DNA of 64,000 nucleotides from Argopecten irradians (lineage: Eukaryota; Mollusca; Bivalvia; Pectinida; Pectinidae). Below the pieces are notes generated by a model. That model saw only the letters and a program-made list of their open reading frames with translations. It ran no database searches and was not told where the DNA came from. The stretch covers positions 46,428,284 through 46,492,283 of the forward strand of contig NC_091136.1 of assembly GCF_041381155.1 (NCBI RefSeq), given 5' to 3'. Position numbers and translations under genes: made by a program. This document shows, piece by piece, positions 10,236-25,200 of the stretch; within the stretch, counting starts at the first letter, position 1; every line of letters begins with the position of its first letter.

Positions 10236-13200
10236 CTGTAAAACATTAATGTTGTATTAATTGATTATACCGGTTCAACTAAAATATTTTGCAATTTCAC
10301 GAAAAAAGAAACAATTCTCAATTCTCAATTGAAATGTTTTCCGAATATGTTAAAAATAACAAGAGATCCCAGAGGGATCTTGGCGCCCACCAAAGAATTA
10401 TCTATATCTGACAGTATTTTCTGAGAAATAGCGATAACAAACTTTGAATAACAAAATCCAAGATGGCTGCCTGGCGGCCATCTTGTTGACCGATCGGTCC
10501 CAAAATACAATATGCACAACAAGGTCCCTAGGGGAACCTACATATGAAATTTGAGACAGATCCCTTCAGCACTATCTGAAAAGTAGCGATAACAAATTTT
10601 TACTATCAAAATCCAAGATGGCGGCCTGGCAGCCATCTTGTTCACCGATTGGTCCAAAAATGCAATATGCACAACTAAGGCCCTAGGGGAACCTACATAT
10701 TAAATTTGAGAAAGATCCCTTCAGCACTTTTTGAGAAATAGTGATATCAAACCTTAACTATCAAAATCAAAGATGGCTGTCTGGCGGCCATTTTTTTTTT
10801 CTGATCAGCCTCAAAATCTGTATGGCACAACTAGGGACCAAGGGTACCCTCCATGTGAAGTTTGAACAAAATCCCTTCAGTAGTTGTCAAGAAATATCGA
10901 TAACAAACTTCAATGTCAAAATCAAAGATGGCTGTCTGGCGGCCATCTTGTTTTTCCGATCAGCCTCAAAATCTGTATGGCACAACTAGGGACAAAGGGT
11001 ACCCTCCATGTGAAGTTTGAACAAAATCCCTTCAGTAGTTTTCAAGAAATATCGATAACACACTTCAACTGCCACAATCAAAGATGGCTGTCTGGCGGCC
11101 ATCTTGTTTTTCCGATCAGCCTCAAAATCAGTATGGCACAACTATGGACCAAGGGGACCCTCCATGTGAAGTTTGAACAAAATCCCTGCAGAAGTTTTTA
11201 AGAAATAGTGATAACAAGCATTGTTTACGGACGGACGACATCTGATGATGGTGGGCTAAAAATGGCACGAAATACTGAATATGTGAAAATGATTCAGAAG
11301 AAATTGACAATATTGATAAATTGACAAGAATTAGAACAAATTTAAACCTTTGTGTTGAAATATGTATGGCATCTTTCATTATTAAAGACAATTGAATGGA
11401 CTTCTAGCATTATAACAGCATATCACCCATCCAATAAAAATTTCCTATCCAACAAAAATTTCATATATGCCTAAATATTCACATTTTGCCACTGCGACTC
11501 CCATTATTCTAATGATAATCGTGATCTGCATTATGAGCGAATAAATGCAGCCTAGACTTGGTGTAGTAATATCTACATAAATGGATGTGAGTCTTGTTTA
11601 CTGACACCATGTTAGTCCGTGCGGGGAAATTGACATTGTAGTTGAATGAACCAGTATGGTTATGAAACTTACAAAAATATCTTTTAAAATGTCTGGATAA
11701 ATGAAAGTAAATTGAAAAAGCCATTGAAAAACATTTAAATTTTGTCATCTTTTCCATTTTTTATAGGGACTATTTTTATCATATTGAACTTGGCTGTTGA
11801 GGTTAAATGTCTGAAGCGGAAAATTCAAATGTTCACTTGCATCTAAATTATGTTTTACTTTGAACTAGAAAGTAAAATGTAAATATAACAATTAAAGGAT
11901 TGTTAGATTGCATTTATTGGAGATATAAATGCAATCTGGGTGGCGGATAAATAGAATAGCGCCCGTTAGTTGTTAATTAATTCATAGGTGATAATTGCTT
12001 GGCAAGTCAACATTAATTCAATTTTGTGGCATCAAACTTACTGATGAAATGAGAAACAACATTCCCTTTCTTAGCGATGCTCAAGTAGATGACCAATGTT
12101 ATCATATTTTCACAAATATAACATTTAATCTGTTTAGATGACCAATGATAATTAAATAATTAAAGTTTCTACGCGACAGACTGACTTCCTTCACCTACCA
12201 GATCAAGCTGCCATGGCCCTGTCGGCTGTGTCTCACAGAAATGCATATGTAGCGTGCTTCCATTGGGGGCTTCGATACATCTCTCGCCCACTCCCATCTG
12301 TCCTTTTGTATTGATGCGGAACATCTACAATGTAAGTACATATACATGTACCATCACTATACTTACCTTTGTACTTAATTCACCTGTGGATGATTAATGT
12401 CTGCTGGATTATTTTATAACACCGTCCCTTCACTTTAAGTTTAAATATTATATAGTATAGGTTCAAAGTACACTGTACATGTTTGGAACCTCAAATTATT
12501 TTTGACTCCACAACATCTAGTCTAATTATTACTAATCACGTCATTTTCTAGATAAGTGTTAAGTTCAAGGTCAGTATTAAGCACATTATGTTAAAAGATA
12601 AAACATGTATATTCTCTAACCCAAAATATTAATGTTCTTTTTTCCAGTGAACTGTTTTAACCAATACCCTATCCCAAATTTGACGTCATGACAAGTAAAT
12701 GAGGTTTTGGAAAATGTGATCATTATACATGTATTTGTCATCGCTCAAATCACAGTAACCAAAATATAAGAAATGACTGTTACAGTATAAATCAATTGAC
12801 TAATCAATGACTAATGAGTCTATGGCCAATTTACAAAACTTGTGTATAGTGACCTGGCTACCAAGCCAATTAAAAGTATCGGAAAATATAGCTTTCTGCA
12901 CAGGGTCCCCAATATTATTGTGAAGTTTCATTGAATTTGATCCAGTAGTTTGGCGGAGGGTGTTTGGTTAGGACAAGATACGTGGAAGTCAGACAAAATG
13001 ATTCTAGTATACTCTAAACTTGTCAGAGCGTCACTAATACAAATGGATGAAAAGCATACTATCGCATGACTTAAGCATCGATTGGATCTTATAAATGTTA
13101 AAAAATAATAAGTTTATACCTAAATTGATCTGGCGTGCTTTATAAAAAGTGAATGCAGATAGATAGGTAAGATATGTAGAAATTATAACCACACTGTGAA

Positions 13201-16200
13201 ACATGTTTGGTTAAATACAACGGCATCATAAATTTTCTTTTATCCAAATAGGGAAAGTGAAGCACTACAGTATATTATATGCAATTTATACTGTAACTAA
13301 CAAAATGACCATTGACTGATTTCAAAGACGTTCCTCATTTAAGTATTAAATGAACCTATTTCTGCTTTACATAGTTTTAATCTAACAATGCACAACTGAC
13401 CAAACGGCGGGATTTATCTGACATTGCTCTTAAAAGCTCTAGATAAAAGATCCTAATACGGAAGAGTATCTACACTAAAGTGAGACATCATGGAAATGAC
13501 AACGACTAAATAATCACTAAATAATGATACCTCACTCACAAACTACAGATACTAATAAATAAGCATAGAGTAATATCCCTTAGACCATCCCAGAGTGACT
13601 ACAAATTAAGGCCCCTTCTCCAGAAACAAAACAGACACAATTAAAACCATTGTTAACATACTTGCTGTATAAAGACGTTGGGTAGGTGTTGGTTTGAGTA
13701 GTCAGGCAGTGTAATTGGAAATATGTATGTTACAGAAATTATGATTACTACAAAAACTATCCTTCTAAATATTCTTGAAATTAACAAAATACAGGTAAAT
13801 GGGAAAATTGTGATCTTTGATCATCTGAAAGAACAGTTTTGTCAGGAAACATTTTGTTGTTTTCATTTTGAACTGGTATAACATGCGATTTTAGACATTC
13901 ATGTACACATATATTATACTTACCTGTGTAACTGGTAAAACGTTTAGCTACCAACATATAATTCAAATGACATGCATTAAATGATTTTAAACATCTAACA
14001 CAAAAGTCAAAGCATAAAATATCTCCTATTTCCATTGATAAAATTTATAAGCAGATGGACCTCGACGATGGCAGCCCGATCAGCTGGATGTTACAGCTCC
14101 ACCCCTGTCTGTGTAGAGTACAGAGGTGACAAAACACAGCTATCATACTGGCAACAGGCACGTATAATTATAACATTCAGATCATCTTACAGGCCGATTT
14201 ATATACATGGAGGATATAACATTCAGATTATCGTACAGGCTGATTTTATATACATGGAGGATATAACATTCAGATTATCGTACAGGCTGATTTTATATAC
14301 CGAGAGGATATAACATTCAGATCATCTTACAGGCTGATTTTATATACCGAGAGGATATAACATTTAGATCATTTTACAGACCGATGGTATATACTGGGAG
14401 GATTTATAATTTTATATATGCGTAAAAGATAAATATCTTAGGATCAAACATACCACATTGCCTCTACAAGTAAACTGATTATCTAATTTTAACTTGTACA
14501 TTTTGTTTCTATGGTTTTAATGTAAAAGAAAATCACAAAGTCCTATAGCGAGTATTATTTTTCATTACACATTAGAATACACCAAATAAAGTATTTTAGA
14601 CTGTTACAAGCTGACAATGACATGAAGCCAAGATATGATTATGCGAGCCTTTTACAGTCTAATAATGCAACTTAAATCATATTTAACGAGACAAAAATTT
14701 ATCATCATTGACAGCTTGCATTTCAAGTCACATTTACCAATTTAAGTTGGAATTTACAGCATAGTTGCAATGTGTAGAACTTCATTACAGCACTTATCAT
14801 TCATTTTACACACAATATTTACAAAAGATGCAGGTATTACATGGTTTTTATTTTTATTTAATTTGTAAATCAACAGATAGACAATAGTAATGCTATGTCT
14901 ACATTCATTTTGCATTCCAAAGCATTCCATTTTTAAAAAGAGGGTATTGAAAGGAACAAACTCAAAAATATATGTTTCTTAAAAACAATAATTAATAATT
15001 ATAGAACGCCATGTAAGATCATCGAAATGTTACAAACACAGACATGCAGCATGCTGGATCTTTGAGGTCTTTCTCAACAGCTGTAAATTAAATTTAATCA
15101 GGTATTTCAGATCGACTTTTGTTTCATGGACACTCTTATTCTCGTATGGAACTGTTTAACAAAATTCTGCTTTATATTTAGAATTCCACAATACCCTTAA
15201 ACTCAAAAGGAAAACTTATCATCAGAATAAAATAAGAATGCCAAGTTAACACATTTAGTTTAAAGGAATTTATGTCTCAAATATTACTTCACACCATTTA
15301 TTAATGCAATTTTGTATTAAGAATGCACTTATAATAGAAAAAGTTGATACTTTGATGAAAGAAGATATAACACAAAATGAAATATATCTCCGATTGAAAA
15401 CATCAAAATATATATTTAAAGATGCTCCACCGCTGACAAATGGTATTTTTTCACTATCAAAAATAGGAGCAGATGATTTAGTATTTTTCTTCAGTTACAA
15501 AAGTTACTTACTTTATACCATTACCACCATTGAAAAGCTTAACCTTCTAATTTTACTTCAAGTTAAAAATATGAAAAATGATTAATTGCATCCCGAAAAA
15601 ATTCTGTGTCACTATATCCTATATGGAATGAAGTACTGATTGTGCATGCACCAAAGGCGAAATAAATCATTTTATATTATTTTTTGGGTTAATTAGACAT
15701 ATATATTGACGAGTAAACACCAATTATTGTTCAAATGATGAATATCATTTATGCTCTGTCGGCGGTGGAGCATCTTTAACATGGAACATTGATGCTCATA
15801 TCAGAAAATAAACATGTAAACATCCTAGATATATAAACCTACAGCTGTTGTATTAGACTGTCATAGAGACCATCTATCACTGAATGTTGCCAGTCTGACA
15901 TGAGCTAATGGGTCACAGAATGTACGTTACACAGATCAGGGGAGACAACTGTACCCATCCACTGTACCTGGTTACCACCGAAGTGATGACACCCGCTGAT
16001 ACCCAAAGCACCGCCGCCGACTTGTTGTCCCATCGTATCTAGGCAACGCATGCCATTCTTCTCCTTCACCTGTAATTGGATTGAGAATGAAATATTAATC
16101 ATAACTTTCTGTGATCAAATCATAACATCATATTTTTGTGATGGCAAATAAAAATTTGAAATATTCATTTCTCTGAATTTCATTTTCCTTCATAAAGATT

Positions 16201-19200
16201 TTCCAATTCCATCAGTACTTACACATCAGCAAAAAGACTTGATTTTTTATGCACTATATATATATTTTGATGGTGTTTTATTTAATCTTTTCAATATCAA
16301 CATGTATGTCCAACCAATACCAAACCTGAGGTCCTTAATCACTCACCTCTCCCCAGGCTTTATTAGGGGGTAATTTAGGGAATCTGTCGTACACTTCGAA
16401 TGCAACCTCTTCCATGAACCATTTGAAACTTTTACAATTGTGGTCTTTTTTAAACTTGAGTTGTTTGGATATGTCTCCCACAGGATAGCCTCGTACACTG
16501 GGTTCTCTAGTGTAGAAGAACTCCTTATGTTCATCATCCAACCAAACCTCCACCACACGCATATAATTCTACAACACAAACATACGCAGGGGTGTAGGTA
16601 TATAATTCTACAACACAAACATAAGCAGGCGTGTAGGTAAATATTGTGTTTGAAACAATTTTGTAGCAAAATATTATCACGATTTCTTGTCGCCCATGAA
16701 ATATACAAAAATAAATCGCATGTGAAAAAATATTGGTTTACAGTATAAACAAGAGCAAAACTATCGCATGTTTTCCATGTAACCCAATAATCTATACATA
16801 CCAACTGTATGACAGGTATTTTTACGTCCAGTTTTCCAAAGCCATACGGCATGTGGTTTCTATAAACATGGCCGACACGGGAACATGGCACCCATTCTAT
16901 ACTACCGCCACACTGCCAAATCTATGGTTAAAAATCAGACATTCTAGAATCACACATCTCAAGTGACAAAACTAAACTATGTAAAAAATTTGCAACACAG
17001 TTAGCTGTTAAATAGTGAAAAATAATGTCATCAATTTATTTGAACTTTTGTGCATGCTGAAATATAATATGCTGAAATATAATATGATGAATTCTAAATA
17101 AACCTTCACCAAAATATTTGTTACTCATTCCTAGATTTGTTTGTCCTGGATAGAAGTCTACATCAGCTTATCTCTTTTTAAATATCAATTAATAAATTCA
17201 CTCTTTAAATAGCTTACATTCTGAATCGTGTCCAAAATATCAAACCTTAAATGATAGTTCAAAGTTTTCTCCTCCCCATATCTTCAAACCCTCATCATAA
17301 GCCCCCATTTCGAAGAAGTATTTTCGGTCCATTGCAAACAGTCCTCCTGCATGGGTAGGTGACCTGAAGAAAATAGATAAAGCATTACAGATTGATTTTC
17401 TGTATAATGATCATCATAGTAATAAGTAACTTTTTTTAGCAACAATATTTTTGCCTCACACATACCAGGTACATTTGTATATGGTTTATGTATCGTGAGA
17501 AACTATTGACTCTTACTGATATTAGAGTGTTACCAGTTTACTTGTACATTGCTTATCTATCTCTATATTACTTGCTGTTTACCTATATGTTACTTGTTTA
17601 ACAATATCACCTGTTTATACAATCAGATTAAAATTTACTATCCTTCAATTTGATAAAGGATCTGACATCATCCCATTAAAGGTCATGTACTGGTGACCTT
17701 TTGAATTGGCCAATCACATTGCTACTTTCAGAATCTTTGAAGTGAATTTAAGGAAATAACATAGTTTGAAAGAGCTGTCAAAATCATTTTTGTGTTTGTA
17801 GTCATCTCACCTAAAGAGCACAATATAGCTTAATGTATGTGGAGATGGGGGAAATAGCAATTTAATTGATGTAGCAAGGTTATAACAATGAATACCTGTA
17901 CGGTTCACTGTTGTGTTGTCGCCGACTCAGCTCTTTCTGGGGTACCGTGCTCTCTTTATATAAGAAGCCCCATTCAAATATGCCACGGTGGTGGGCCTCA
18001 CCGTACACTGGGTGGTATCGGAAGTTATCCCAGTCAATACCATCCACGATAGGAACAGCCATAATAGTCCTAAAATAACACAGCAGTATGCAATTAGTTG
18101 ACATCTGTATTCACGAAACAGTTTTAATTGAGAAATTTTATTGTATAGCACAAACTGAAATTGTCTAATTTGATCATTAAGAATTATCAGAGATTACAAA
18201 AAGCATGTAATGTAATAAAGATCTTCATGAAATTTTCTTTAATGACCAGATAGGAATTACATTCAAAGCATGACTTAATTTTCAAAATCCTTATCTTTAG
18301 ACGTTTGTGATTTCATTGATTGAATAATATTAAATGTATACATTATTGTACAACAATTAATTAGGAAACATACCGGTATATTAAAATAGCAAAGAAAGTT
18401 GCTTAATATCACATACCGGTCATATCGGATCCTTGCCAAAAGAGGAGGTAACCAATTTTTGTTACACTCGCAATGGGCATCTAAGAAGACAATGACTTCT
18501 CCAGTGGATAATTCAGCTCCTCGTGTTCTGGTGCCGATAAGTCCCAGACGTTCACTGTTCCTATATAGCTTTACCTTACCATTAAATTGTTTTATGTATT
18601 CCTCCAGTTTACCTTTGAGGTGATCTAGTGCAAGTAGAGAAGTCACCAATCAACACATCTTATTACTGGTTGGATATAAAAATTTGTTACAGACTTTATT
18701 TGCAAGTACACGTAGTTAAAAAAAATACAAAATCAATTCAAAACATGGATGGCTTTTACATATCCTTAGGATCCGAATGATTGCTCTTTGGCATGTATAT
18801 ACACACTAAATAAACTAGTGTACACATACCTCTTTTGGCACAGTCAAATTTTAAAAGAAAAATAATGAGTTTGTGCCATCTCCATATGGGCTACAAAAAT
18901 TATAGAAATACAGAAATACAAACAGTGCAATAATATTTTAGCACATGAAATAAGTTGATCTCTTTTAAGGCATATTTACAGTATATTTACAGTAAATTAA
19001 CAGTATATTTACAGTATATTTACAGTAAATTTACAGTATATCATGTACACATGAGATAAGTTGATGTCTTTTAAGGCATATTTACAGTATATTTACAGTA
19101 AATTAACAATATATTTACAGTATATTTACAGTAAATTTACAGTATACATTGTGTATTTACAGTAAATTTACAGTAGATTTACAGAATATTTCCCTGAAAT

Positions 19201-22200
19201 TTCTCTTTTATCAATAATATACAGAACAGCAGTATTATAAAATATTGAACCAGTTGAGCAATATTGTCTTAATTCATGATATTTGCTTTTTTTATATTTC
19301 ATGTCTGATTTCTGTCTATGACCTTTAGTAATTTGACCTCTTTGGCTATATGACCTTGATGTAACCTATGACCTTTGATCAGTAATACATACCTTTGGAG
19401 CTGTAATCGTCCACCATGACTACTTCCTTGAGCAGGTGTGCTGGTGACATGTTGATAACACTATGGACTGTCCTCATCAGCGTTGACCAGCCTTCGTTAT
19501 GGAACACTAGAATCACACTGGCTGTAGGTAGGTCTTCAGGGTACTGCCAGTACTTACACCTACACAAACCACCACATCATGTTTACATAGACTGATACAC
19601 AAATGCATGTATCTACCATTATAAAATGTCATAATGTTCAGATTCAGTAGCAAATAAGTTTATAATGATTTGCTTTATGTCGTTTTAACAACTAGGGTAA
19701 TTTCAGGATATAGGGTATGTAAAATGACTGGGATTCCAATTTTATCCAAAAGCATTGATCCTGACAGAATCTTATATCATTTAAGGATATACCAGAAGGA
19801 AGAAAGCTGGAATACACCGAGATAAAAACATCAACCTACATTCAGTACCTGGCAACTGCCCTGCATCAGTTTTAAACTCCTCTGTGTGGAAGGTTTTAGC
19901 TAATATTTCGGAAAAACGCTCAGCAATAGGATTTATTTTCATTTTCTTCCAAACTGTCATTTCTATTCATGTAATTTCTTTGGCCTTCTTTACGTTAATG
20001 TATTGGAATTCATTTAACATTATGTATTATTGTATTGTTTTCTAGTCTCTGTGAACTTTGTAACACCCTGCTTCAAGGTAAGAGATAGAGAATTTCATTG
20101 TCTCAGCACAAACAAAGCAAAGCCTTATCAGGATAACATTACATGACCTACTCATCAAGTCTTGTGTCTGGTATGGTTCTGTCCATGGCTATCTTATCAC
20201 TGTTCACCATGTTAAATCCAAATTCCCTTGTGGAGGCGTCTGCTCTCGTCCTCTCCTCCATCTTGGTGTACACTGCCTGCCCATTCTCACCTTATACACA
20301 CAAGACACATGAACTACAAATTTTCTGTCACCAGATATATCTATAAAATTATATCTCACTAAAGATATAAAAAGTTTACATCAGACAAGAATTACATAAT
20401 CTCTCTATTATCATCCATTCTATAATGATTAAGTATTGTGTTTCAGGTAAATCATGGATTATAAAGGTAATATTTCTATATGTAATAACAGCTTACCTGG
20501 TCCATTTCTGGAGGGGTAATCTCTCGGCTCAAAGTTGCCCAGCTGGCCTGGGGTGAGGCGTTGTGGAGGACCAAACTTGTGTGGCACCTCCATTTGTACC
20601 TCTTCTTGGTCATTATCAGCATTAACTGGATTGTCGACAACGTTCTTCGGAGGTTCCCCTGCTCCCACTTCATCAACCGACTTTCCATCAGCATCCTGAG
20701 CCTGAGGTACCTTGTGGAGGCGATGGGAATCCTTCGCTAGCTGAAAAAATTATCAAATCGTGATTTCAAAACTTGTGCATATTTGTTCAATTTGTAACAG
20801 TCTTAAGAAGTAGTCAATTCAGAATCTGATTATTGATACTCCTTGGAGATTTGAAATTTATAAAATACAATTCATAATATAAGGCAGAATCCCTTGAAGA
20901 ACTTATATATATTCTAAAACTTTAATTCATATTATGAAAGGCTGTAATGACAATCTGTATCCTTTTCAGACAGCAAGTACAGTATAATTTGATTTGCTTC
21001 TTTTGTATAAAATTAAAAAAAAAAAAAAACTTATTATATAATCTTCATAAATATCAATAAGAAATTGTCAAAAGAAGCAAAAGCAGAAAAGGGAGAACTA
21101 GAAAAGTATTAAATTGCATGCAAAGTTTGAAGAATTGTTATTTAGTATGATGTTCTTACTGTAACTGCAAACCAAATGTCCTTTTCAATATAAACAGAGA
21201 TGTTGTAAGGGTATATATACATTATGTATATATATCCTAGGTCACTATAGCTACAAAAAAAAAAGGCCCAGAGGGCCTGTATCGCTCACCTGGTTTGTAA
21301 TGCCTAGTAAGTTCATTGTTTCTTTTCTGAAGGAATTTGAATATTTACCTCTAATTCCCCTATTGGGCCCCACTCTTTCTGCTCAAGAGGGTTAGAGCCA
21401 AAAATTATAGGAATTCTGTTAACCCCAAGGATGTTTCTGGGCCAAATTTGGTTAAAATCCAAGCAGAACTCTAAGACTAGTAGCGATTTATAGGATTTAC
21501 CTAAATTTCCCTATTGGGCCCCGCCCCTCCTGCCCCCAGGGGGTCAGATCCAAAATTTATACAAGTTCTATTCCCCTTCCCCCAAGAATGTTTCTGGCCA
21601 AATTTGGTTTCAATCCATGCTGAACTCTAGGACAAGTAGCGATTTATAGGATTTACCTCTATTTCCCCTATTGGGCCCGCCCCTCCTGCCCCCGGGGGGT
21701 CAGAGCCAAAATTTATATAAGTTCTGTTCCTATTCCCCTAAGAAAGTTTCTGGCCAAATTTGGTTACAATCCATGCAGAACTCTAGGACAAGTAGCGATT
21801 TATAGGATTTACCTCTATTTCCCCTATTGGGCCCCGCCCCTCCTGCCCCCGGGGGGTCAGAGCCAAAATTTATATAAGTTCTGTTCCTATTCCCCTAAGA
21901 AAGTTTCTGGCCAAATTTGGTTACAATCCATGCAGAACTCTAGGACAAGTAGCGATTTATAGGATTTACCTCTATTTCCCCTATTGGGCCCCGCCCCTCC
22001 TGTCCCCAGGGGGTCAGAGCAAAAATTTAAACAAGTTCTGTTCCCCTTCCCCCTAGGATGGTCCTGGCCAAATTTGGTTACAATCCATGCAGAACTCTAG
22101 AACAAGTAGCAATTTATAGGATTTACCTAAATTTCCCCTATTGGGCCCCGCCCCTCCTGTCCCCGGGGGGTCAGAGCCAAAATTTATACAAGTTCTATTC

Positions 22201-25200
22201 CCCTTCCCCCAAGGTTGTTTCTGGCCAAATTTGGTTACAATCTATGCAGAACTCTAGGACAAGTAGCGATTTATAGGATTTACCTCTATTTCCCCTATTG
22301 GGCCCTGCCCCTACTGTCCCCAGGGGGTCAGAGCCAAAATTTATACAAGTTCTGTTCCCCTTCCCCCAAGGATGTTTCTGGCCAAATTTGGTTACAATCC
22401 ATGCAGAACTCTAGGACAAGTAGCGATTTATAGGATTTACCTAAATTTCCCTTATTGGGCCCCGCCCCTCCTGTCCCTGGGGGGGTCAGAGCCAAAATTT
22501 ATACAAGTTCTGTTCCCCTTCCCCCAAGGATGTTTCTGGCCAAATTTGGTTACAATCCATGCAGAACACTAGGACAAGTAGTGATTTATAGGATTTACCT
22601 CTATTTCCCCTATTTGGGCCTCGCCCCTCCTGTCCCCGGGGGTTCAGAGCCAAAATTTATACAAGTTCTATTCCCCTTCCCCCAAGGATGTTTCTGGCCA
22701 ATTTGGTTTCAATCCATGCTGAACTCTAGGACAAGTAGCGATTTATAGGATTTACCTTAATTTCCCCTATTGGGCCCCGCCCCTGCTGTCCTCGGGGGGT
22801 CAGAGCCAAAATTTATACAAGTTCTGATTCCCTTCCCCCAATGATGTTTCTGGCCAAATTTGGTTACAATCCATGCAGAACTCTAGGACAAGTAGCGATT
22901 TATAGGATTTATCTAAATTTCCCTTATTGGGCCCCGCCCCTCCTGTCCCCGAGGGGTCAGAGCCAAAATTTATACAAGTTCTGTTCCCCTTCCCCCAAGG
23001 ATGTTTCTGGCCAAATTTGGTAACAATCCATGCAGACAACACTAGGACAAGTAGCGATTTATAGGATTTACCTCAATTTCCCCTATTGGGCCCCGCCCCT
23101 CCTGTCCCTGTGGGGTCAGAGTTAAAATTTATACAAGTTCTATTCCACTTCCCCCAAGGATGTGTCTGGCCAAATTTGGTTTCAATCCATGTATATATAT
23201 CCTAGGTCACTATAGCTACAAAAAAAACCCACCTTGATTTTCCTCTCAAACAAAATGTTGATATCTGTATTTGGAAAAGATTGAGCAATGCAAGACCCCT
23301 TCATAAAATGATGGTTAGAAAATTGTATCAACACATGTACATTGTATTATCATAAATAAGTATTATTTGTTAACAATCCTGCTGATCTTAATTATAGGTG
23401 TAGGTAGGAAAATTTTAATTGAAAAATTACATATGTTACAGTAGACGGTCACGTGACACTAGCTATATGTGTAAATACATGTATAAACTAGAGCTTGAGA
23501 ATGATATATATAACTGCATGTAACAAGAGGCCCAGAGGGCCTGTATCGCTCACCTGGTTTGTAATGCCAAGTAATGTTCTGAATATAAGTTCATTGTTTC
23601 TTTTCTGAAAGAATTTGGATATTTACCTCTAATTCCCCTATTGGGCCCCACTCTTTCTGCTCCAGGGGGTCAAAGCAAAAAATTATACGAATTCTGTTAA
23701 CCCCAAGGATGTTTCTGGCCAAATTTGGTTACAATCCATGCAGAACTCTAGGACATGTAGCGATTTTTAGGATTTACCTCTATTTCCCTTTTTGGCCCCG
23801 CCCTTCCTGCCCCCGGGGGGTCAGAGCCAAAATCTATACAAGTTCTGTTCCCCTTCCCCCAAGGATGTTTGTGGCCAAATTTGGTTACAATCCATGCAGA
23901 ACTCTAGGACAAGTAGCGATTTATAGGATTTACCTCTATTACCCCTATTGGGCCCCGCCCCTTCTGCCCCCAGGGGGTCAGAGCCAAAATTTATACAGGT
24001 TCTATTCCCCTTCCCCAAAGGATGTTTCTGGCCAAATTTGGTTACAATCCATGCAGAACTCTAAGACTAGTAGCGATTTATAGGATTTACCTCTATTTCC
24101 CCTATTGGGCTCCACCCCTCCTGCCTCCGGGGGGTCAGAGCCAAAATTTATACAAGTTCTGTTCCCCTTCCCCCAAGGATGTTTCTGGCCAAATTTGGTG
24201 ACAATCCATGCAGAACTCTAGGACAAGTAGCAATTTATAGGATTTACCTCTATTTCCCCTATTTGGCCCCACCCCTCCTGCCCCCGGGGGGTCAGAGCCA
24301 AAATTTATACAAGTTCTGTTCCCCTTCCCCCAAGGATGTTTCTAGCCAAATTTGGTTACAATCCATGCAGAACTCTAGGACAAGTAGCAATTTATAGGAT
24401 TTACCTCTATTTCCCCTATTTGGCCCTGCCCCTTCTGCCCCCGGAGGGTGAGAGCCAAAATTTATACAAGTTCTGTTCCCCTTCCCCCAAGGATGTTTCT
24501 GGCTTAATTTAGTTACAATCCATGCAGAACTCTAGGACAAGTAGCAATTTATAGGATTTACCTCTATTACCCCTATTGGGCCCCACCCCTTCTGCCCCCA
24601 GGGGGTCAGAGCCCAAAATTTATACAGGTTCTATTCCCCTTCCCCAAAGGATGTTTCTGGCCAAATTTGGTTACAATCCATGCAGAACTCTAGGACAAGT
24701 AGCGATTTATAGGATTTACCTCTATTTCCCCTATTGGGCCCCACCCCTCCTGCCTCCGGGGGGTCAGAGCCAAAATTTATACAAGTTCTGTTCCCCTTCC
24801 CCCAAGGATGTTTCTGGCTAAATTTGGTGACAATCCATGCAGAACTCTAGGACAAGTAGCAATTTATAGGATTTACCTCTATTTCCCCTATTTGGCCCTG
24901 CCCCTCCTGCCCCCGGAGGGTCAGAGCCAAAATTTATACAAGTTCTGTTCCCCTTCCCCCAAGGATGTTTCTGGCCAAATTTGGTTACAATCCATGCAGA
25001 ACTCTAGGACAAGTAGCAATTTATAGGATTTACCTCTATTTCCCCTATTTGGCCCTGCCCCTTCTGCCCCCGGAGGGGCCAGAGCCAAAATTTATACAAG
25101 TTCTGTTCTCCTTCTCCCAAGAATGTTTGTGGCCAAATTTGGTTACAATCCATGTAGAACTCTATGACTAGTAGTGATTTAAAGGATTTACCTATATTTC

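Noticed and set aside
10741-11201. Repetitive plus-strand frames ([20 protein letters not shown])
   Set aside because: Translation of family I repeat units; the minus-strand counterparts at 50956-51332 are the same repeat inverted.
15905-15967. Extension of GALNT7 exon 10 through the intron to an in-frame stop ([12 protein letters not shown])
   Set aside because: It would remove two lectin repeats. A good donor (CAG/GTACAG) and two conserved downstream lectin exons support splicing, though a minor retained form cannot be excluded.
22058-25171. Many open frames encoding [20 protein letters not shown]-like proteins
   Set aside because: They are translations of the 157-bp repeat units of family II elements and change frame from unit to unit; there is no sign of selection for protein.
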